Assembly (NCBI GenBank): GCA_036005125.1
Contig: DASYQV010000207.1
Location: forward strand, 1-20,694
DNA from: DASYQV01 sp036005125
GTDB taxonomy: Bacteria > Acidobacteriota > Vicinamibacteria > Vicinamibacterales > UBA2999
Direction: 5' to 3'
DNA length: 20,694 bases
Positions 1 to 7,059 of this stretch are shown piece after piece. Positions within the stretch are counted from its first letter, which is position 1. Every line of letters begins with the position of its first letter. The translations under genes and the position numbers were made by a program. The notes below the pieces were generated by a model. That model was not told where the DNA came from. It was given only the letters and a program-made list of their open reading frames with translations, and searched no databases.

Positions 1-982
<982 letters not shown>

Positions 983-1008
983 ATTCGCCTTGCCGGGGAT
1001 AATCGATG

Positions 1009-1620
1009 TTACACCCGTTTCCGGATGACATCATCAATAATCCCGTATTCCTTCCCCTGATCCGCAGACATGATGTAGTCGCGCTCGGTGTCTTCCTGGA
1101 TGCGCTTGACCGGCTGCCCTGTATGGTGCACGAGAATTTCGTTGAGCCGTTCACGCATTCGCAGAATCTCACGCGCGGCGATATCGATATCGGTTGCTTG
1201 CCCCGCCAGCCCCTGCATCAGCGGCTGGTGAATCACGATGCGCGAATTCGGCAGCGAGAAGCGCTTCCCCTTCGCTCCGGCCGCGAGCAGGACAGCCGCC
1301 ATCGACGCCGCCTGCCCGATGCACGTTGTCTGCACGTCGGGCTTGATGAACTGCATCGTGTCGTAGATCGCGAGCCCGGCGGTAATCGACCCCCCCGGAC
1401 TGTTGATATAGAGCTGGATGTCCTTGTCGGGATCCTCCGCCTCGAGAAAGAGCATCTGCGCGATCACGAGGTTTGCGATGCTGTCGTCGATTGGCGTCCC
1501 TATGAAGACGATGCTGTCCTTGAGCAGCCGCGAAAAAATGTCATACGCCCGTTCGCCGCGGTTGGTCTGCTCGACCACCATCGGGACCAGCTGGGCACGT
1601 GGGTCAATTGCGTAGCGCAT
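1009..1620 (-). CDS. clpP: ATP-dependent Clp protease proteolytic subunit ClpP
   Basis: Serine peptidase that forms the tetradecameric degradation chamber served by ClpX. The 203-residue length is usual. The catalytic triad is visible: Ser106 in GQAASMAA, His131 in RIVIHQP and Asp181 in DTERDYIMS. The conserved blocks YINSPGGSITAG and YDTMQFIKPDV are intact. The start at 1620 aligns with E. coli ClpP around LVPMV; a start at Met14 is also possible, and no clear Shine-Dalgarno supports either. It follows tig by 224 bases that contain a candidate terminator, and precedes clpX by 26 bases. It may therefore have its own promoter in the tig-clpP gap, although I could not recognise one. Confidence 0.97.
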   Translation of the reverse strand: MRYAIDPRAQLVPMVVEQTNRGERAYDIFSRLLKDSIVFIGTPIDDSIANLVIAQMLFLEAEDPDKDIQLYINSPGGSITAGLAIYDTMQFIKPDVQTTCIGQAASMAAVLLAAGAKGKRFSLPNSRIVIHQPLMQGLAGQATDIDIAAREILRMRERLNEILVHHTGQPVKRIQEDTERDYIMSADQGKEYGIIDDVIRKRV

Positions 1621-1716
1621 AGTCGGGGTCGGCGTCGGCGTTGCCCGTTATGCGGATCCGAACCGAAGTGCTGGGCTCGTTGTGAGACCGCACAAGAGGC
1701 ACGCGCGAAGCGCGCC

Positions 1717-1743
1717 AAAAAAATACGGGGCGCCGAGCGCGCC
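1717..1743 (-). terminator. Candidate intrinsic terminator after tig
   Basis: Read on the minus strand, a GGCGC-gctcg-GCGCC hairpin (1743-1729) is followed after CCGTA by seven consecutive T residues (1723-1717). It lies about 100 bases after the tig stop. The stem is only 5 bp but all G/C. A second hairpin-forming sequence, GGCGCGCTTCGCGCG, follows immediately (about 1716-1702). The whole 1621-1844 gap holds no convincing ORF. Confidence 0.5.
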
Positions 1744-1844
1744 AGAAACATCGTGCATCAACCGGCCGAGCCGCTCTGTCCCGACAGCGCAGGGAGAGTC
1801 ACAGGGCTGGTTGAGAGGGGTTCGCGTGGCTCGAGCCAGGCGGG

Positions 1845-3119
1845 TCACTCGGGGGCCATCTTAGCACGCGTCATTGCGAAGTCAACCGCCTTCTCCCGCC
1901 GCAAACCCGCATAAAGACGGGAGATTCCGCCATCCTTCTCGAGCTGCGCCCGGATGGCCGCCGGCGTCCGTCCCGCCCGCGTCGCGAACTGTTCGATCTC
2001 CTTATCGACATCTTCGGGCAGGACCGTGAGGCTTTCGCGTCGTGCAATCTCGTCGAGCACCAGGGCGCTCGCCACCGCCTCCCGTGCCGCCTCCCGCTGG
2101 GCCTCCCGGAACTGCTCCCAATCGATGCCCGCCTCCCGCGGATTGATGTGCTGTTCCGTCAACCGTCTCGCGAACTCTTCCAGCCGTCGATCGACTTCCC
2201 GATCGACGAGCGAGGTCGGCAGGTCGAAGGTCACCCGTTTTGCGAGCTGCCTCATCAGGTCGCTGCGGAGCTGTCGCTTGGCCGACACCTCGCCTTCCCG
2301 CTGCAGATCGGCCCGCACGCGCTCGCGCAAGGCGTCGAGCGTGTCGAACTCTCCCAGGTCCTTGGCGAATTCGTCGTCGAGCTCCGGCAGGACCCGCTGC
2401 CTGATGTCCTTGACGGTGATCGAATATCTGACGTCCGTATTGCGCATCTCCTCGACGACATAGTCTGCGGGGAAGTGCACCTCGAAGGACTTCTGATCGC
2501 CGGCACTGAGGCCCACCAGGTTCGCATCGAAACCCGGCGGGTTCGCGCGCCCGCCGATCTCGACCGTCACGTTCTCGTGGCGGTCGGTCTCGCCGTTTGG
2601 ATCGCGCCGTTCGAGATCGAGCACCAGCGAATCACCTTCTGCGGCGGGGCGGCCTTCGACCGGCTCGACGCGCGCGGCGCGCTCTCGCAGACGGTGCAGC
2701 GTCTGCTCCACGGCCTGCGGGTCGACGATCGTGGACTGCGGGCGCAGCGTAATGGTCGACAGCTCGCCCGGATCGATCGGCGGCACGGTCTCGAACGCGG
2801 CGGTGAACTTGAGCGGCTGCCCCTCCTGGAGCGCGACGTCCCTGATGTCCGGCGTATCGACCGGCTCGACGCCTCGCTCCTGCAGCGCGTCTTCGACCGC
2901 TCGAGGGATGAGCCCCTGCATGACGTCGTGCAGGATCTGATCGCGAAAACGCTGTTTGATGATCCCGGCGGGCACTTTGCCGGGCCTGAAGCCCGGCAGC
3001 TTGGCCTGTCTGGAGTAGTCGCGCGCAACGCGATCGATTTCCGCTTCGACGATCTCGCTCGGGATCTCGATGGTGAGACTCTTTTGCGTCTCGCTGACGT
3101 CAACGAACTCGGTTTTCAT
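1845..3119 (-). CDS. tig: Trigger factor, ribosome-associated chaperone and peptidyl-prolyl isomerase
   Basis: Binds ribosomal protein uL23 at the exit tunnel and shields nascent chains. The 424-residue length matches the family. The N-terminal domain (about 1-115) carries the ribosome-binding signature GFRPGKVP at residues 43-50. An FKBP-like isomerase segment (about 150-240) includes EGDSLVLDLE and GLSAGDQKSFEV. The rest (about 250-424) is the charged helical chaperone arm with LPELDDEFAKDLGEF leading into it. The start at 3119 gives MKTEFVDVSETQKSL, which is typical. It is first of the tig-clpP-clpX set, a widespread order, with the tRNA-Leu gene 80 bases upstream on the same strand. The final residues end in MAPE. 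Confidence 0.96.
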   Translation of the reverse strand: MKTEFVDVSETQKSLTIEIPSEIVEAEIDRVARDYSRQAKLPGFRPGKVPAGIIKQRFRDQILHDVMQGLIPRAVEDALQERGVEPVDTPDIRDVALQEGQPLKFTAAFETVPPIDPGELSTITLRPQSTIVDPQAVEQTLHRLRERAARVEPVEGRPAAEGDSLVLDLERRDPNGETDRHENVTVEIGGRANPPGFDANLVGLSAGDQKSFEVHFPADYVVEEMRNTDVRYSITVKDIRQRVLPELDDEFAKDLGEFDTLDALRERVRADLQREGEVSAKRQLRSDLMRQLAKRVTFDLPTSLVDREVDRRLEEFARRLTEQHINPREAGIDWEQFREAQREAAREAVASALVLDEIARRESLTVLPEDVDKEIEQFATRAGRTPAAIRAQLEKDGGISRLYAGLRREKAVDFAMTRAKMAPE

Positions 3120-3199
3120 TCGGGCTTCAGACTTCGGGCTCGGGACGCCGCACGGCCTGCCATGAGCGAGCCGTGCGCGTGAGCGCGCGGCGAGTCGAA

Positions 3200-3286
3200 T
3201 GGTGCGAAAGGGGGGAGTCGAACCCCCATAGCCTTGCGGCTACCGGATCCTAAGTCCGGCGCGTCTGCCAGTTCCGCCACTTTCGC
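3200..3286 (-). tRNA. tRNA-Leu(UAG), CCA encoded
   Basis: On the minus strand an 87-base cloverleaf can be drawn. The acceptor arms are GCGAAAG and CTTTCGC, followed by A and an encoded CCA. The anticodon arm is CCGGA-CTTAGGA-TCCGG with anticodon TAG (3252-3250). A long class II variable arm TAGCC-GCAA-GGCTA is present, as expected for leucine. The T arm is GGGGG-TTCGACT-CCCCC. It sits directly upstream of tig on the same strand. Confidence 0.97.
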
Positions 3287-3407
3287 GATGCATCGGCCCC
3301 GTCCGCGTTCCGTACCGGCCAGCTTGCGCCAGAGTAACACGCCCGCGGCGGCGCCGTTCATCACGTTCGGGCCGGTCGCCTCGGTGAAATCATGAAGCGC
3401 GCGAATG

Positions 3408-3436
3408 TTGCGGATTGCTGAGCTGCGTGGTACGAT
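3408..3436 (+). promoter_or_regulatory. Candidate housekeeping-sigma promoter for the zinc-ribbon gene
   Basis: TTGCGG (3408-3413), a 17-base spacer and TACGAT (3431-3436) lie about 40 bases before the GTG start at 3476. Each hexamer matches the sigma-70 consensus at four of six positions. Confidence 0.4.
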
Positions 3437-3475
3437 TCGCGGTCTTTTTGACGTTAATTCGTACGTGAGGCCATC

Positions 3476-3757
3476 GTGACGCAACCGCGTACCGATTTGT
3501 ATCACGGTCTGTTCCGCTGGCATCCGGCCGGAACGGGCCCCGCTCATCTGTCGGCCCACGAAGCTGCACCTCGCGTGGTGCCAGATCCGCAAACGGGCCG
3601 ATTGCTGAAGGTGGCGAGCCTCGAGGTGACGGATAGCGGCGTGTGCCCCGCCTGCGCTCAGCTTGGCACCGGTGGCTACGTGTCCTTCGTTTCCGACCTG
3701 CGGCTCGCCTTTGCATGTCCGAGCTGCCGGACGCTCGTGTGGCTGCCAGGGGCGTAG
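3476..3757 (+). CDS. Small zinc-ribbon protein of unknown function
   Basis: I do not recognise the family. The 93-residue protein contains two CxxC knuckles, CPAC near residue 59 and CPSC near residue 83, spaced like a zinc ribbon. Between them lies a hydrophobic/aromatic stretch (GGYVSFVSDLRLAF). It begins with GTG at 3476, preceded by GTGAGG five bases upstream, and a sigma-70-like promoter can be drawn at 3408-3436. The start, RBS, promoter and paired cysteines together argue for a real gene. Its last 82 bases overlap, tail to tail, the extended C-terminus of the adenine methylase on the other strand. It could be a single-stranded nucleic-acid-binding ribbon or a structural zinc fold; function cannot be assigned. 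Confidence 0.7.
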   Translation: MTQPRTDLYHGLFRWHPAGTGPAHLSAHEAAPRVVPDPQTGRLLKVASLEVTDSGVCPACAQLGTGGYVSFVSDLRLAFACPSCRTLVWLPGA

Positions 3758-4773
3758 ACCTTCTTCTCCCGCGCCCGCCATCCCGCGCGCGCCATCGTCG
3801 CACGGGGTGGAAGCGTCGCGAGCTTCACCCGTCGAGCGTTGGTGATGATCAACTCGTCCACCGGGCCGCGTCGTGACGGGCGTGAGTTGATCGCGCGCCG
3901 CGCCGGCACCGGGCGGACGTGCAAGCCGGCGCGCTGCGCGGCGGCGCTGCGATACATCTCCGCGATTTCCGGAGCGCTGGAATTGGAAAGGACGACGATT
4001 GCGCCGCGTTCCGCGGCCGCGATCACCGCCTGCTGCAGCCGCTGTTGATCGATCGTGTTGAAGCCACCTGCCGTGTACTGCGCAAAACACGCCGTACGGC
4101 TCAGCGGCGCGTAAGGCGGATCGCAGTACACGAAATCGCCCGACCCGACATCAGCGAGCGACTGCTCGAACGATCCGTGCTCGATCGAGATCTGATCGCC
4201 GCCGAGCGCGCGGGCGACATCGCGCAGATGATCGGCATCGCAGATTCGCGGGTTCTTGTAGCGGCCCATCGGCACGTTGAACTCGCCCCGGCGATTGAGA
4301 CGGAACAAGCCGTTGAACCCGGTGCGATTCAGGTAGATCAACATGGCCGCGAGTTCGGGCGTGTAAGTCCCGTGCCCGGCGGCGCGGGTCGGATTGAACC
4401 GGCGGTCGCGGACCTCGTAGAAAAACCGTGCACCGCGCCCGCGATGTCCCTCCGCGAGCGATTCGAGCGCTGCGATCACCGCCTCGGGCGAATCCCGCAG
4501 CGTGCGGTAGCAGCCAACGAGATCCGGATTGTTGTCGGTGAGCCGAACGTGCCGCTCGACGAGCCGCCCGGCGCTGTACAGATCGAAAAAGACCGCGCCG
4601 CTGCCGAAGAACGGCTCGACGTACCGTTGGAAATCGTCGGGGTAGTACTCGCGGAGAACGGGGAGGAGCTGCCGTTTGCCACCAGCCCACTTCAGAAGTG
4701 GTCTGACCCTGAAATGGGTATTCCAGGTTGTTGGATCGACGGGTATGAGGGCGGGCCCCCGCACGCCCTTCAT
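3676..4773 (-). CDS. dam: DNA adenine methylase (Dam family), with an unusual C-terminal tail
   Basis: Transfers a methyl group from S-adenosylmethionine to N6 of adenine in duplex DNA, probably at GATC as in the Dam/DpnM family. Visible motifs are LKWAGGK (27-33, AdoMet binding), VEPFFGSGAVFF (52-63), YLNRTGFNGLFR (147-158) and the catalytic DPPY at 218-221. The family normally ends shortly after the PVDELIITN motif (304-312), yet this frame runs about 52 residues further as a basic tail into the convergent zinc-ribbon gene. No restriction endonuclease is nearby, so it looks solitary. The start at 4773 is 27 residues before LKWAGGK; that leader includes a GGGTCAGACC sequence resembling the 14.1-kb repeat units, so the true N-terminus is uncertain. 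Confidence 0.92.
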   Translation of the reverse strand: MKGVRGPALIPVDPTTWNTHFRVRPLLKWAGGKRQLLPVLREYYPDDFQRYVEPFFGSGAVFFDLYSAGRLVERHVRLTDNNPDLVGCYRTLRDSPEAVIAALESLAEGHRGRGARFFYEVRDRRFNPTRAAGHGTYTPELAAMLIYLNRTGFNGLFRLNRRGEFNVPMGRYKNPRICDADHLRDVARALGGDQISIEHGSFEQSLADVGSGDFVYCDPPYAPLSRTACFAQYTAGGFNTIDQQRLQQAVIAAAERGAIVVLSNSSAPEIAEMYRSAAAQRAGLHVRPVPARRAINSRPSRRGPVDELIITNARRVKLATLPPRATMARAGWRAREKKVYAPGSHTSVRQLGHAKASRRSETKDT

Positions 4774-4856
4774 TATCGGACGTCACGACGAGGCCTTCAG
4801 GCCCGGCCGCGCGGCCCTGCGGTCTGACGGATATGTCAAGGGCAGAGCCGGAGTGG

Positions 4857-5024
4857 TCAGATGATCCCCTCGCTGCTGGGTTTGGGCGTGTTCCGGTAAA
4901 TCACCTGGCCCGCGTTCGACGCACCGCTCAGATTCGCACGGGCTGTCTGGCGGCGCCGCCACCACCACGCGGCGAACGCCGCGCCGGCCAGTCCTGCAAT
5001 CATCCCATACCGAGATTTGGTCAT
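4857..5024 (-). CDS. Small single-pass membrane protein, third gene of the ECF sigma operon
   Basis: A 55-residue frame starting MTKSRYGMIAGLAG. It has a hydrophobic segment at about residues 7-22 ending in three tryptophans, then an RRR motif, and then a hydrophilic tail ending PSSEGII. By the positive-inside rule the arginines mark the cytoplasmic side. A strong GGAGG (5034-5030) sits five bases before this ATG; another ATG three bases upstream (5027) is too close to it. It starts 50 bases after the preceding membrane gene on the same strand, so it is probably co-transcribed with the sigma factor. I know no family for it. The RBS and the signal-anchor pattern support a real gene. Confidence 0.65.
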   Translation of the reverse strand: MTKSRYGMIAGLAGAAFAAWWWRRRQTARANLSGASNAGQVIYRNTPKPSSEGII

Positions 5025-5074
5025 CATTTCCTCCCGGGCGGTCAGGTTCGCAATAACGGTGCCTTTCGGACGTC

Positions 5075-5449
5075 TTACTCATTCTCGGCCCACCACCACA
5101 GGCCAAGCGCGGTCAGGGCGAGACCTGCCGATGCGACGTAGACGGGCAATGACGGCACAAGCCGATCTGCCAGTGTCATCATGCTGACAGCAAAGAGCAG
5201 GATCGCGTCACGCCCCACCGCCGTGAACCCGCTGACATGTATGAGGCCGACTACCCCGACGGCAACGAGCAGCAGCCCGCTCGCGACCGCGACGTTGAAG
5301 CCGATATCCCAATATTGTTCGGACCGCCAGCGTTCCTGGCGGACACGCGTCATGATGCCGGCGGTGAAGCTCGCGGGCGCCCTCGGCGTGGGGCGCTCTC
5401 GCATCCAGCGGTCGATTGCCTGATCCAGGACGTCCTCGTCGAGCGCCAT
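5075..5449 (-). CDS. Three-helix membrane protein, candidate anti-sigma factor
   Basis: 124 residues. A short charged N-terminal part (1-48, with DEDVLDQAIDRWMRE and PASFTAGIMTRVRQE) precedes three predicted membrane helices at about 50-71, 81-96 and 100-120. Its ATG overlaps the sigma-factor stop by one base (TGATG at 5449), which implies coupled translation. A cytoplasmic head on a membrane anchor encoded directly after an ECF sigma factor is the usual layout of an anti-sigma factor. No zinc-binding HxxxCxxC motif is present, so it is not a ZAS-type anti-sigma factor, and the head is short. The anti-sigma role is therefore inference from position and topology; it could be another sigma-dependent membrane protein. 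Confidence 0.8.
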   Translation of the reverse strand: MALDEDVLDQAIDRWMRERPTPRAPASFTAGIMTRVRQERWRSEQYWDIGFNVAVASGLLLVAVGVVGLIHVSGFTAVGRDAILLFAVSMMTLADRLVPSLPVYVASAGLALTALGLWWWAENE

Positions 5450-5994
5450 CAGCGGAGATCCGTCTCGAGCAGCTCGCGGAGCTGCTTCTTCGCGCGGTGA
5501 AGGTGCGTCTTCACGGTTCCGAGCGGCATGTCGAGCGCCTCGGCCAGGTCTTCGTACTTCACGCCCTCGAGGTAATGGCCAGCGACGAGAACCCGGTAGG
5601 TCGGTGGCAGCCGCGCCATGGCTTTGTCGAGCCGATCGCGCAGCTCGAGATCCGAGAGCGTGCGATCGTCTGCCCGCGGCTCGTGCGCGGGTCGCGCCGG
5701 ATCGAGCGGCACCTCGCGCGATTGATGCCTGGCTGCCGACTCCTGTGCGAGCAGGTTGACGACAATTCGGAAGATCCAGGTCGTCAGCTTTGCCTCACCG
5801 CGGAAATACGGCAACCCGCGGTGAATCCGCAGGAACACTTCCTGCGCGAGGTCCTCCACGCGCGTCCGCTCGGGCGAGCTCCGTGCGACCAGTGCGAAGA
5901 CGAGATGCCTGTAGCGATCGACCAGCTCGCGGAAGGCCTGTTCGTCACCCTGCTGGCAGCGGGCAATCAGCCGGGCTTCGATCTCGTCGGCCAT
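5449..5994 (-). CDS. RNA polymerase sigma factor, ECF (RpoE-like) family
   Basis: Directs RNA polymerase to a specific promoter class. With the start at 5994 it has 181 residues. Region 2 (about 20-80) contains VEDLAQEVFLRIHRG, LPYFRGEAKLTTWIFRI; region 4 (about 125-175) contains LPPTYRVL, YEDLAEAL and the recognition helix GTVKTHLHRAKKQL. In-frame upstream starts exist at 6006 (ATG) and 6057 (TTG). However, 6006 lies inside a strong candidate -10 element (6010-6005), so the 5994 ATG is preferred if that promoter is used. The gene leads an operon with two membrane proteins. A near-identical divergent promoter faces the gene at 6110, suggesting autoregulation. Confidence 0.93.
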   Translation of the reverse strand: MADEIEARLIARCQQGDEQAFRELVDRYRHLVFALVARSSPERTRVEDLAQEVFLRIHRGLPYFRGEAKLTTWIFRIVVNLLAQESAARHQSREVPLDPARPAHEPRADDRTLSDLELRDRLDKAMARLPPTYRVLVAGHYLEGVKYEDLAEALDMPLGTVKTHLHRAKKQLRELLETDLR

Positions 5995-6004
5995 CCGCGG
6001 ACCC

Positions 6005-6034
6005 ATTAGATCGAGAAGAGGTGCAAAATGTTTC
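6005..6034 (-). promoter_or_regulatory. Candidate ECF-sigma promoter of the sigma operon (half of a divergent pair)
   Basis: On the minus strand GAAACATT (6034-6027) is followed by exactly 16 bases and TCTAAT (6010-6005), then GGGTCCG. The opposite strand carries the same arrangement at 6051-6080. GAAAC/GAAC-like -35 and TCTAA-like -10 elements are typical of RpoE-type ECF promoters. The implied transcription start falls only a few bases before the ATG at 5994. Confidence 0.65.
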
Positions 6035-6050
6035 GCGCCGGGCCAGCGAT

Positions 6051-6080
6051 GAAACAATTACCACAAGGGCCGGGTCTAAT
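6051..6080 (+). promoter_or_regulatory. Candidate ECF-sigma promoter of the divergent DUF6249-like gene
   Basis: GAAACAAT (6051-6058), a 16-base spacer and TCTAAT (6075-6080) are followed by CGGTCCG. Both core elements, the spacer length and the downstream GGTCCG match the minus-strand copy at 6034-6005, while the spacers themselves differ. The expected transcript start is about 20 bases before the ATG at 6110. Confidence 0.65.
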
Positions 6081-6109
6081 CGGTCCGTAAGCTGGAGTCG
6101 CAGACCGCG

Positions 6110-6589
6110 ATGAACGAGGTCCGGGAAACGACGCTGATGGTGTTCCTCGCCATCCTACCGATGATGGTCGTGGGTGGAGGCATTTTGATCGCGCTGGTGG
6201 CGATGTGGCGGCAGGTGAAGATGCAGGAGATGCGGCACCGTGAGCGTCTGGCGATGATCGAGCGCGGCCTCATGCCGCCGCCGGAACGCGACCCTGCCGC
6301 GTTCCACGCGAGCTTTCAGCAACGTGCGCCGGGCCGTTTCCTCAGCTTCGGAATCGCGCTCGTTGCCGTCGGTCTTGGCCTGATGCTCATCATTGCGTTT
6401 GCGGGGGGCGCCCCCGGTCCCGCCGTTGGCGTTGGCGGAGCCATTGCGCTCCTCGGCATCGGGTTCATCATCAACAGCCAGTTACAGCGCGGCAATTACG
6501 TTCCCGCGCCGCAACGGACTCCCGGATCACTGCCGTCGCCCCCGCCCCCGCTGGGTCCGACGGATCCGCCGGGATCGGTTGCTCCCTGA
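6110..6589 (+). CDS. DUF6249-like membrane protein, divergent from the ECF sigma operon
   Basis: 159 residues with three predicted membrane helices: about 9-33, 78-98 and 104-122. Between the first and second lies RHRERLAMIERGLMPPP (42-58), a RERxxxIERGxxPP signature I associate with small DUF6249-type membrane proteins. The C-terminal 35 residues are proline-rich and likely disordered. The gene faces away from the sigma operon and has its own copy of the sigma-type promoter (6051-6080), so it is a probable regulon member. A weak GGAG lies 12 bases before the ATG. A long hairpin starts at the stop codon. The biochemical role is unknown; a part in envelope-stress sensing or in modulating the sigma system is inference. 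Confidence 0.82.
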   Translation: MNEVRETTLMVFLAILPMMVVGGGILIALVAMWRQVKMQEMRHRERLAMIERGLMPPPERDPAAFHASFQQRAPGRFLSFGIALVAVGLGLMLIIAFAGGAPGPAVGVGGAIALLGIGFIINSQLQRGNYVPAPQRTPGSLPSPPPPLGPTDPPGSVAP

Positions 6590-6639
6590 ACCAGTCACGG
6601 GCTCGGCCCTTGATATCCCAGCGGAGCCCGCGACTGGTT
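6589..6639 (+). terminator. Long hairpin at the 3' end of the DUF6249-like gene
   Basis: Arms 6589-6604 and 6624-6639 pair over 16 bases with one mismatch (AACCAGTC...GACTGGTT outer ends) around a 19-base loop. The left arm begins on the last base of the stop codon. No clean T-tract follows, only GTCTTTCT at 6646-6653, so it may act in RNA stability or weak termination. Confidence 0.45.
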
Positions 6640-6653
6640 GCCAGTGTCTTTCT

Positions 6654-6670
6654 GGCGCGCTTCGCGCGCC
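6654..6670. repeat. Short perfect hairpin, GGCGCGC-TTC-GCGCGCC
   Basis: Perfect 7-bp stem with a 3-base loop. A close relative occurs at about 1702-1716 in the tig-clpP gap, also in non-coding DNA, hinting at a dispersed hairpin family. Confidence 0.5.
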
Positions 6671-6672
6671 TA

Positions 6673-6735
6673 GGACCGCTATGCGGATCCGACGCAACGG
6701 GTACAAAATTCGCGTTCCAGGCCGCATAGCGGTCC
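6673..6735. repeat. Inverted repeat with 14-bp perfect arms
   Basis: GGACCGCTATGCGG (6673-6686) and its exact reverse complement (6722-6735) flank 35 bases. It sits between the ends of two convergent genes (stops at 6589 and 6766), so it may be a bidirectional terminator-like structure or a small palindromic element. TATGCGGATCCGA, which overlaps the left arm, also occurs at about 1649-1661. Confidence 0.55.
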
Positions 6736-6765
6736 AGACGATTTCAATACCGCTGAGGTGTGACT

Positions 6766-7059
6766 CTAGAGGGGAAGAGCAGAAGGCGCCATCAGTGCCA
6801 CCCGGGCCGGCTCGTGTCGAATGTCTTCGTAGCGGGGCACCATCACTGGCGTCGCCGGCGTGCGGTCCTCTGCGGGAACCGCTTTCGGGCCGGCCGGCGG
6901 CGCAACGACCACGACCACTGTGTTGCTCTGGGGCGCCACGAACGCAGGCTGGCTGATCGTGGCCGCATTCATCACCGCGGACACAACGTAACTGATACCG
7001 AAGAGCAGCACCGCGCCGATGACCCGCGTCAGCTTCCGAGAAATCTGGAGACGTCCCAT
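6766..7059 (-). CDS. Small membrane-anchored or secreted protein, unknown function
   Basis: 97 residues from the ATG at 7059. The N-terminus MGRLQISRKLTRVIG is basic, followed by a hydrophobic segment (about 13-30, IGAVLLFGISYVVSAV), then a small-residue, Pro/Val/Ala-rich outside portion including VVVVVAPPAGP. This looks like a signal anchor or uncleaved signal peptide with a low-complexity periplasmic tail. The frame is open further upstream to 7284, but that part is arginine/proline-rich noise across an AT-rich intergenic zone. No strong Shine-Dalgarno is visible. I do not recognise a family, and the gene call is tentative. Confidence 0.45.
   Translation of the reverse strand: MGRLQISRKLTRVIGAVLLFGISYVVSAVMNAATISQPAFVAPQSNTVVVVVAPPAGPKAVPAEDRTPATPVMVPRYEDIRHEPARVALMAPSALPL

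Noticed and set aside
3116..4090. 324-codon minus-strand frame running through the tRNA gene
   Set aside because: It contains the translated tRNA-Leu (KVAELADAPDLGSGS) and overlaps the methylase in another frame.
4811..4839. Promoter for the adenine methylase based on TTGACA (4839-4834, minus strand)
   Set aside because: The position 17 bases downstream is GGCCGC, which cannot serve as a -10 element.
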